Assembly (NCBI GenBank): GCA_035622315.1
Contig: DASPVP010000132.1
Location: forward strand, 1-20,239
Origin: JAJPHJ01 sp035622315
GTDB lineage: Bacteria; Vulcanimicrobiota; Vulcanimicrobiia; Eremiobacterales; Eremiobacteraceae
Direction: 5' to 3'
DNA: 20,239 bases
Shown here: positions 14,537 to 20,239 of the stretch, piece after piece
Layout of the letters: each line of letters starts with the position of its first letter
How positions within the stretch are numbered: position 1 is the stretch's first letter
Notes under the pieces: model-generated
Told to the model about the DNA's origin: nothing
The model's database searches: none
What the model saw: only the letters and a program-made list of their open reading frames with translations
Position numbers and translations under genes: made by a program

Positions 14537-15421
14537 TTGTCCATCTATCTCGATCGCAATAGCATCGTGCTCGTGCAGGGCATCACCGGCCGCGAGGGCT
14601 TGTACAACGCCAATCGGATGCGCGCGTACGGCACGAACATCGCGGGCGGCGTGACGCCCGGCAAAGGTGGGCAAACGGTCGAGGGCTTTGCCGTCTTCGA
14701 CACGGTGAGCGAAGCGGTCGCGAAAACAGGCGCCACCGTCAGCATCATTTTCGTGCCTCCGCCCTTCGCCGCGGACGCGGTCCTCGAGGCGACTGACGCG
14801 GGCATCAAACTGATCGCGTGCATCACCGAAGGCATCCCGGTGCACGATATGCTGCGAGCCGTCGCAGCCATTCCGGAAGACGTCCGGCTCATCGGTCCTA
14901 ACTGCCCCGGTCTCGTCACACCCGGTCAATCGCTCGTCGGTATCATGCCTGGTCACGTCTTTTCGCCGGGTAACGTCGGGCTTGTGTCGCGCAGCGGCAC
15001 GCTGACCTACGAGATCGTCGATCAGTTGACGCGGGCGGGCATTGGTCAGAGCACGTGCGTGGGCATCGGCGGAGATCCGATCATCGGCACGGTTTTCACC
15101 GATTGCCTGCAAGCATTCCAAGAAGATCCGCAAACCCACGCGGTGGTCGTCGTCGGGGAGATCGGCGGCACGGACGAAGAAGATGCGGCAGCGATGATCG
15201 CGCGCCGCGCGTTCGCAAAACCGGCGGTCGCGTTCATCGGCGGACGCTCTGCGCCTGAAGGCAAGCGCATGGGGCATGCAGGAGCTATCGTCAGCGGCAG
15301 CAGCGGCACCGCCCAAGCAAAAGTCGAGGCATTCGAAAAAATAGGCGTGCCCGTTGCAAAAAGTCCCGCGGACATTCCCGATCTCGTTCGCTCGGTGATG
15401 CGCGAACCTGTGAAGCGATGA
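14537..15421 (+). CDS. sucD: Succinate-CoA ligase (ADP-forming), alpha subunit
   Basis: This is a 294-aa protein with a TTG start, supported by AAAGGAG (14524-14530) and a 6-nt spacer. The CoA-binding N-terminus has VLVQGITGREGLYNANRM and GGVTPGKGGQ. GPNCPGLVTPGQ and SRSGTLTYEIVDQLT lie in the middle. The phosphohistidine is His247 in GKRMGHAGAIVSG, matching the E. coli SucD active site near residue 246. It forms the catalytic dimer or tetramer with SucC. Length and order are normal. A 230-nt non-coding gap follows, so the operon likely ends here, although no clear intrinsic terminator is visible after it. Confidence 0.97.
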   Translation: MSIYLDRNSIVLVQGITGREGLYNANRMRAYGTNIAGGVTPGKGGQTVEGFAVFDTVSEAVAKTGATVSIIFVPPPFAADAVLEATDAGIKLIACITEGIPVHDMLRAVAAIPEDVRLIGPNCPGLVTPGQSLVGIMPGHVFSPGNVGLVSRSGTLTYEIVDQLTRAGIGQSTCVGIGGDPIIGTVFTDCLQAFQEDPQTHAVVVVGEIGGTDEEDAAAMIARRAFAKPAVAFIGGRSAPEGKRMGHAGAIVSGSSGTAQAKVEAFEKIGVPVAKSPADIPDLVRSVMREPVKR

Positions 15422-15535
15422 CCGCTCTCTAGACGATTCATAATTGTTCATCCGGGAGACGTTCTCAGGGTCGGACCAACCTGTGCCATCCCGTCCCGCA
15501 TATCGCATCACGAGCAGGTGTGCGAATGCGGCGTT

Positions 15536-15567
15536 CGAACCTTAAAGCGAACTTAAACCGAACATGA
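15536..15567 (+). promoter_or_regulatory. Tandem 11-bp repeats, possible response-regulator box
   Basis: CTTAAAGCGAA (15541-15551) is followed directly by CTTAAACCGAA (15552-15562), with further CGAAC half motifs at 15536-15540 and 15558-15563 phase. Back-to-back 11-bp direct repeats, one helical turn each, are the pattern bound by OmpR/PhoB-type regulators. They lie about 90 nt before the start of the TonB receptor gene. A matching -35/-10 pair is not obvious, so the role is inferred. Confidence 0.45.
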
Positions 15568-15636
15568 GCGGTAGTTCGGGCTCGCGAGAGCGACCGGAGC
15601 CGCCTGCATGCCGGTCTAGGTTGTTTACACTATCGA

Positions 15637-15642
15637 AGGAGG
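15637..15642 (+). promoter_or_regulatory. Shine-Dalgarno fixing the TonB receptor start
   Basis: AGGAGG with an 8-nt spacer to ATG15651 is a consensus ribosome site. It supports 15651 as start rather than the in-frame ATG at 15564, which lies inside the tandem-repeat region and would spoil the signal peptide. Confidence 0.85.
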
Positions 15643-15650
15643 AACCCGCG

Positions 15651-18600
15651 ATGCAAACTCGGGGCATTCTCCGCACCGCGCTCTTGGCGTTTGTCCTCGT
15701 GTCGCTCCAGGGAACATGGGCACTGGCTGGCACGACCGGCAACATCCAAGGCAAGGTGACGGACCCCAACGGCAATCCACTCAACGCCGTCCGGGTGACG
15801 GTCGCCTCACCCAGCCAATCCGCGAGCTCCACGACGGGGTCGAACGGATTCTACGCCATCTTGAACCTTTCGCCGGACACGTACTCCGTGACCGGCAGCA
15901 AAGACGGTTTCGACACGACCACGATCTACGGCATCACGGTCACAGCCGACCAGAGCAGCTCAGCTGACCTGCGCATGCGGCAATCGATCAAGACGATCGG
16001 CCACATCACGACCACCGCCACGGCGAGCGTTGTGAGCAAGACCGTCACTGGCGACCTGTACGCTGTCAACTCGCACGCGATCAGCAACCTGCAAGGATCG
16101 CAGGGCGGCGCCGAGACGCTGTACAGCCAGAACGCTGTCATCGGTTCGATGCCGGGCGTGATGCGACAGGTCGGCTCGGGCGGCGGCTACGCCGGCCAGG
16201 GCTCGCTGTCGATGCGCGGCGGTTCATTCGACCAGATCGGCTTCGAGCTCGAAGGCATTCCGCTCAACCGCGGATTCGACTTCTACAACTCGACGTCGGG
16301 TCTGACCAACGGACTCGCGAGCCTCGAAGTCTACACCGGCGGCGCGCCGGCCGACGCAGGCCGCGCGATGTCCGGCTACGTGAACGAAGTCATCAACCGC
16401 GGCAAGTATCCCGGTGGCGGCGACATCACGGGCATCGTCGGATCGCCCGTGTTCAACCACTCGGTGCAGGCGGACATCTACGGCGGTACCCCGGACAATC
16501 GTTTCACGTACTATGTCTCGACGCTGGCACTCAACTCGGATTACAACTTCGGCAACCGTAGCAACCTCGCCGGAACGCCGATCGACGTGCCTGCGAACGA
16601 CCCCGGATGCAACGCATGGAATTCCCATGTGGTGGCCGGGTCGACGATCCCAGGATTGACGCCGGGTGGCGGTTTCCTCAACTGTTCGGTCGCCAACGTG
16701 CTGCAACAGCCGCAGTCGCTGTCCGCATACTCCGACATCCCGTTCACGGCGCAGCGCGACACGGTGACGAACCTTCACTGGGCGATCGCCCACAATGGGC
16801 TGAGCGACGATCTCCAAGCGCTCTACGTCGTCGGCTCTACGGGATCGGCTCCGTATGCCCCCGAGGGGACGTACAACTCCGATCCGACCGTGTCGACCTT
16901 CACGAGTAACACCGGCTATAATCCGGCGACAGGTCAACTGCTCTGGCCGACCGGCTCCTTCTACACCGGTATTGCCGGGCAGCCATACAACCCGTCGAAG
17001 CTGATGCCGCTCACGTGGCCGACTTCGGGCGGAAGTTTGGGCGGTCCGATTCCTCCAACGTTCCAAGACAGCCAGAACACGCAGTACTCGATCACGAAGT
17101 TGAGCTACACGCGCGCTCTGACCAGCACGTCGTTCCTCAACCTCTACGAGTACAATCTGTTCTCGTTCTGGAGCTTGGATCAACCGATCAACGGTTGGGT
17201 CGGGTTCACGTTCTACCAGTTGCATGACAACGCCACGGGCGTGACTCTCAACTATCAGAACCAGCTCAACGCGCAGAACTTGCTGAAGATCACGAGTGAC
17301 TACACGCGTGACTTGACGCTGCGCTACAACTACCAGCCGGCCTTCAACTTCTGGAAGACGTCACCGTCTTGCTCGAGCGGTGGGGTCGCCGAGCCATGCG
17401 GACCTGGTACTGACGTGAACTACGTCGGTGCGCCCTTCGGCTACTGGTCTACGACAACGCCGCTCAATTGGGACGGCTCGATCGTCGATCAGTTCCGTCC
17501 GAGCGATAAGGCCCTCTTCGACTTGAGCGCACGCTGGGATGAGTTCCGGTTCGTGCTCATGCCGGACATGCAGCTCACTGGTACCAATGGCCTCGCCTAC
17601 TTAGCAGAAGAAGAAAACGGCCAGTGCTTGCATGGTTACAACTACTCGCCGTCAGACCCAGCCATCATCGGGCCGAACGGCAACGAGAACTGCTTCGACA
17701 TTCTGCAGCCGGCAAACGTCGGCAAGAACGATCCCGGTGGAATTCCGATTCTGCCGCAGGACGTCGTCGGGGCTGGTGCGTGGAGCAATCCGCCCACTTC
17801 GATCTCGTACGAGGCGATAAGCCCGAGATTCGGCTTCACGTACTCGTTTGATCCCGCGAACATCCTACGCATCTCGGTCGGACGGTACGTGCAACCGCCG
17901 GACTCGGCGTTTGAAGAGTACCGCGAAAACCCGATCTGGGGTCCTGGCAATACGGTGCAGCTCCTGAACCGGTTCTACGACGGACTCGGCTTCTACGCAG
18001 TACACAACGTGCAGCCGGAGGACAGCGTCAACTACGATCTCTCCCTCGAGCACGACTTCTCGAACGGTCTCTCGATGAAGATATCGCCGTACTATCGCGA
18101 CACGCAGAACCAAATCCTGAACCTGCCGGTGAACCCGACGTCGCCGAGTTTCGTGACGGGTTACAACTTCGGTAACGCGCACATCTCGGGAGCCGAGTTC
18201 CTGCTCGCGAAGGTGATCACGGGGGCGAACGGCATCGGCGGAACGCTCGGTGCGACGTTCACCAACTCGACAATCCGGTTCTGGAAGGGCCCGACGGGCA
18301 ACTCGTACATCGACACGGTCAACAGCCAGATCGCGTCGTACAACTCGTACTACGGCACGCACTACGCGCTCTTGGATCCGAACGCGTACTACGATCCGTC
18401 ATACGACCAGGCACCACCGGTCTCTCCTTCGTACGACGTCAGGTTCGTGCTGAACTTGTCGCTCGACGCGCGAGAAGCCGGGTTCGACATCATCCCGACG
18501 TTGAACTATCAGTCCGGCCAGCCGTATGGCGATCCACAGCTGTTCAGTGACTCGCACTGCGCAGTACCAGGACCGTCAACGACGCCGGGCAACGCGCCTG

Positions 18601-19031
18601 GCTGTATTCCGCTCCCGCCAGGTGTGTTGACGCCACAAGGCGGCATCGGACCAGACCCGTACACGAACCAATTCGACGCACCTGGTGCATTCAAAGGCCC
18701 GTCGTGGTGGGCGCTCAACTTGGGCATCTCGCACGACATCGGTCACAACCTCAAGGCGTCGATCCTGGGTACGAACCTGTTGTGGGGCATCCACAACCAG
18801 GGATATCCATGGGAGCAGCCGACCAGCCAAGGCATCATCTCCTACGCTGACAACCCGTTCTACGCGTTGTCGCCGCTCGGGATGGGTGCTCTCGCTGCCA
18901 CCGGCGCGCATCCGGCGAACGCATACTACGGTGACGACTACTATCCGTACGTCGGCGCTTCGGCAGCGTTGGCTGGCGGCGGTGCGATCCCGTATCGTAC
19001 CTACGTGTTCAGCCTCTCCGCGAAGATCTAG
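15651..19031 (+). CDS. TonB-dependent outer-membrane receptor with carboxypeptidase-regulatory-like domain
   Basis: This is a 1126-aa protein. Residues 1-26 form a signal peptide ending in ALA. Residues about 29-110 form a carboxypeptidase-regulatory-like beta sandwich (GNIQGKVTDPNGNPLNAVRV, GSNGFYAILNLSPDTYSV). ITTTATASV (119-127) may serve as TonB box. The plug covers about 145-255, with IGSMPGVMRQ, GSLSMRGGSFDQIGFELEGI and LASLEVYTGGAPADAGRAMSG. The remainder is rich in Tyr, Asn and Ser, fits a 22-strand barrel and ends VFSLSAKI. The architecture resembles OAR/SusC-like receptors that import bulky nutrients with TonB-ExbBD energy; the cargo is unknown. No SusD partner is seen, but a lipoprotein gene follows. 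Presence of this receptor implies an outer membrane. Confidence 0.92.
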   Translation: MQTRGILRTALLAFVLVSLQGTWALAGTTGNIQGKVTDPNGNPLNAVRVTVASPSQSASSTTGSNGFYAILNLSPDTYSVTGSKDGFDTTTIYGITVTADQSSSADLRMRQSIKTIGHITTTATASVVSKTVTGDLYAVNSHAISNLQGSQGGAETLYSQNAVIGSMPGVMRQVGSGGGYAGQGSLSMRGGSFDQIGFELEGIPLNRGFDFYNSTSGLTNGLASLEVYTGGAPADAGRAMSGYVNEVINRGKYPGGGDITGIVGSPVFNHSVQADIYGGTPDNRFTYYVSTLALNSDYNFGNRSNLAGTPIDVPANDPGCNAWNSHVVAGSTIPGLTPGGGFLNCSVANVLQQPQSLSAYSDIPFTAQRDTVTNLHWAIAHNGLSDDLQALYVVGSTGSAPYAPEGTYNSDPTVSTFTSNTGYNPATGQLLWPTGSFYTGIAGQPYNPSKLMPLTWPTSGGSLGGPIPPTFQDSQNTQYSITKLSYTRALTSTSFLNLYEYNLFSFWSLDQPINGWVGFTFYQLHDNATGVTLNYQNQLNAQNLLKITSDYTRDLTLRYNYQPAFNFWKTSPSCSSGGVAEPCGPGTDVNYVGAPFGYWSTTTPLNWDGSIVDQFRPSDKALFDLSARWDEFRFVLMPDMQLTGTNGLAYLAEEENGQCLHGYNYSPSDPAIIGPNGNENCFDILQPANVGKNDPGGIPILPQDVVGAGAWSNPPTSISYEAISPRFGFTYSFDPANILRISVGRYVQPPDSAFEEYRENPIWGPGNTVQLLNRFYDGLGFYAVHNVQPEDSVNYDLSLEHDFSNGLSMKISPYYRDTQNQILNLPVNPTSPSFVTGYNFGNAHISGAEFLLAKVITGANGIGGTLGATFTNSTIRFWKGPTGNSYIDTVNSQIASYNSYYGTHYALLDPNAYYDPSYDQAPPVSPSYDVRFVLNLSLDAREAGFDIIPTLNYQSGQPYGDPQLFSDSHCAVPGPSTTPGNAPGCIPLPPGVLTPQGGIGPDPYTNQFDAPGAFKGPSWWALNLGISHDIGHNLKASILGTNLLWGIHNQGYPWEQPTSQGIISYADNPFYALSPLGMGALAATGAHPANAYYGDDYYPYVGASAALAGGGAIPYRTYVFSLSAKI

Positions 19032-19048
19032 GTCGAACGCGGACAGCG

Positions 19049-19086
19049 TGCGAGGCTGCTGGGAAACCGGCAGCCTCGCATGTTTT
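19049..19086 (+). terminator. Intrinsic terminator of the TonB receptor gene
   Basis: TGCGAGGCTGC (19049-19059) pairs perfectly with GCAGCCTCGCA (19070-19080). The stem can extend inward by a T-G and two G-C pairs to a GAAA tetraloop, about 14 bp in total, followed by TGTTTT. Placed 18 nt after the stop, it should end the receptor transcript. Confidence 0.88.
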
Positions 19087-19129
19087 CCATCACGGTAAAG
19101 GGGAGGGCGGGAAGCCAAACCCGCGAAGT

Positions 19130-19138
19130 GGCGGACCT
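19130..19138. repeat. Possible half copy of the type A palindrome
   Basis: GGCGGACCT equals one arm of the 4492-4511 element, but the second arm is missing. It lies in the gap between the receptor terminator and the lipoprotein gene. It is short enough to be chance. Confidence 0.3.
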
Positions 19139-19208
19139 AACCCCGTCGCGCTGACCGGCCTTTGACGCCTGCGCATCTCCCAGCAACTCGAGGAGAATCC
19201 AAACCCGA

Positions 19209-20239
19209 ATGAATCCCAAACTGGGAATCTGCTTTGCTCTTGCGTGCATCATCGCGGCCGGTGGCGCCTACGGGTGCCACAGCTCGACGACCGCGACAGT
19301 GACGCCGACGCCGACGGCGACGGGCACCGGACCAGACACGCTCTACGTGCAAACCGCGCAGGGTAACACGTCTGGCCAGGTCCGTATCTATCAGCACGTC
19401 TCCACCGCAGACGGGTTCATCGTCGCGGCGGCCGTCTTGCCAACAAGCGACATCTCCAATCCCGATGTGGTCTTCTCGCCGGTCTACCAGGTCTTGTGGT
19501 ATCCAAGCGCCTATCCGCAGCCGAGCCCCGGCATGGACCTCTCAACACCGATCCGCATCTGGGACAATCCGATCTCCGATGGCGGCATGAATCCGAACGT
19601 GCTCGTTCCTTATAAGAACGGGCAAGGCACGGCGACCTACGACGTCAATCACGACCTGCTCTATGTCGCCAACGTCAACGGTCCCACGATCCAGGTCTTC
19701 GCGGATGCGCACGCGCTGACGAGTTCATCGACGGCTGCTGCGAACATCACGCTGACCATCACCGATCCGAACGTCGTGGGTACGCCGCGCGCCGCTGAGA
19801 TGCTCTACGACCCCACGACCGACCGCCTCTTTGTGAGCGATCTCGGCCAGGTCGTCGCGGCATTTGACAGCTTCGGCACGCAAGCGGCGACGGCGGTCGC
19901 GGACAGCACCAACCCAACCATCCCTGCAAGCCGCGAGATGTCAGGGTTGTTCGCGCCGCAAGGGATGGCCTATTCCGAGCCCAACGACGTGCTGTATGTC
20001 AGCGAGCATCATCTCGTGAACGGCCAGACCATCGGACGCATCGACGTGGTGCACAACGCGAGCACGGCGAGCGGCATTGTAGCGCACAACCAGATCATCA
20101 ACGGCTTCACGAGCGGTCCCGCCGGTATGACCTACGATGCGGTCCGCGATCTGCTCTTCGCCTACGACGGGGCGATTATTTGGGTCATCCCCAATCCCGA
20201 AAACGCGAGCGGCGCCGTTTCCAACATCACGAACCACCG
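19209..20239 (+). CDS. Putative lipoprotein with beta-propeller-like repeats (3' end outside window)
   Basis: The frame is open from ATG19209 to the window edge (343 codons), so the C-terminus is missing. Residues 1-22 look like a lipoprotein signal (LGICFALACIIAAGGAYG) followed by Cys23. The lipobox AYGC is imperfect because Tyr replaces the usual small residue. A Thr/Pro linker (TATVTPTPTATGTG) follows. Then come repeats of a blade-like pattern: DTLYVQTAQG, NHDLLYVANVNGPTIQVF, DRLFVSDLGQVVAAFD, NDVLYVSEHH and RDLLFAYDGAIIWVI. They resemble YVTN or NHL propellers, which bind ligands or proteins at the cell surface. A Shine-Dalgarno AGGAG is present but 13 nt away. It is separated from the TonB receptor by a strong terminator, so it is likely transcribed on its own. 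Function unknown. Confidence 0.78.
   Translation, partial: MNPKLGICFALACIIAAGGAYGCHSSTTATVTPTPTATGTGPDTLYVQTAQGNTSGQVRIYQHVSTADGFIVAAAVLPTSDISNPDVVFSPVYQVLWYPSAYPQPSPGMDLSTPIRIWDNPISDGGMNPNVLVPYKNGQGTATYDVNHDLLYVANVNGPTIQVFADAHALTSSSTAAANITLTITDPNVVGTPRAAEMLYDPTTDRLFVSDLGQVVAAFDSFGTQAATAVADSTNPTIPASREMSGLFAPQGMAYSEPNDVLYVSEHHLVNGQTIGRIDVVHNASTASGIVAHNQIINGFTSGPAGMTYDAVRDLLFAYDGAIIWVIPNPENASGAVSNITNH

Noticed and set aside
14078..15511. 477-aa minus-strand open frame opposite sucC and sucD
   Set aside because: It lies fully opposite two strongly recognised genes and has a biased, domain-free composition.
15621..15636. TTGTTT/TACACT as promoter of the TonB receptor
   Set aside because: A -10 at 15626-15631 would start transcription at or after the Shine-Dalgarno, leaving no usable leader.
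15564..15650. Earlier start of the TonB receptor
   Set aside because: The ATG at 15564 has no ribosome site, while ATG15651 has AGGAGG and begins a proper signal peptide.
19941..20237. Minus-strand open frame at the right edge
   Set aside because: It is opposite the lipoprotein gene, whose plus-strand reading shows repeated propeller-like blades; the antisense product shows no pattern.
1..20239. CRISPR arrays, tRNA or rRNA genes, insertion sequences, prophage or defence genes
   Set aside because: No regularly spaced repeats, cloverleaf segments, transposase or phage proteins are visible on either strand.

Overview
The window is a GC-rich (roughly 60-65% by eye), densely packed stretch of a bacterial chromosome. 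It has short gaps, many 4-nt ATGA or GTGA gene overlaps, no tRNA or rRNA, and no insertion sequence, phage or CRISPR array. A large TonB-dependent receptor with a signal peptide, an exported M3 peptidase and GDP-rhamnose genes point to an aerobic, diderm heterotroph. The mix resembles uncultured soil lineages such as Candidatus Eremiobacterota (WPS-2), but that assignment is inference from gene style only.

Region 1 (2-4485, + strand) is a translationally coupled run: the C-terminal part of a class III PLP aminotransferase, the alpha and beta subunits of a glutaconate-type CoA transferase, and a secreted M3 metallopeptidase. It reads as peptide and amino-acid catabolism ending in CoA thioesters. 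Region 2 (4586-6700, - strand) is an ECF sigma factor, its zinc-finger membrane anti-sigma factor, and an exported bactofilin-like protein with a multi-pass membrane domain, in overlapping order. The sigma gene appears to begin at an ATT codon behind a perfect Shine-Dalgarno. Region 3 (6847-10883, +) holds a hotdog acyl-CoA thioesterase, an EamA/DMT transporter, gmd and rmd (GDP-D-rhamnose synthesis) and an ICMT-like membrane methyltransferase.

Region 4 (10884-11217) is the only long gap without a gene. It carries a direct repeat, a promoter-like site, a chain of possible hairpins and a strong intrinsic terminator, and may be a small RNA or an attenuated leader. Region 5 (11218-15421, +) is a central-carbon run: 3-hydroxybutyryl-CoA dehydrogenase, acyl-CoA dehydrogenase, then sucC and sucD, linking beta-oxidation to the TCA cycle. 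Region 6 (15422-20239, +) has tandem 11-bp repeats upstream of a 1126-aa TonB-dependent receptor with a carboxypeptidase-regulatory-like N-terminus, a GAAA-capped terminator, and a beta-propeller-like lipoprotein that runs off the window.

Small palindromes of two sequence types, often edged by TGTA or TACA, recur between genes at 4486-4581, 13303-13326 and 14493-14518, with a possible half copy at 19130. They look like a REP-like intergenic repeat family. No clearly new multi-gene system is evident. The best leads are the ATT-started sigma gene with its envelope operon, the structured region before the dehydrogenase, and the palindrome family.
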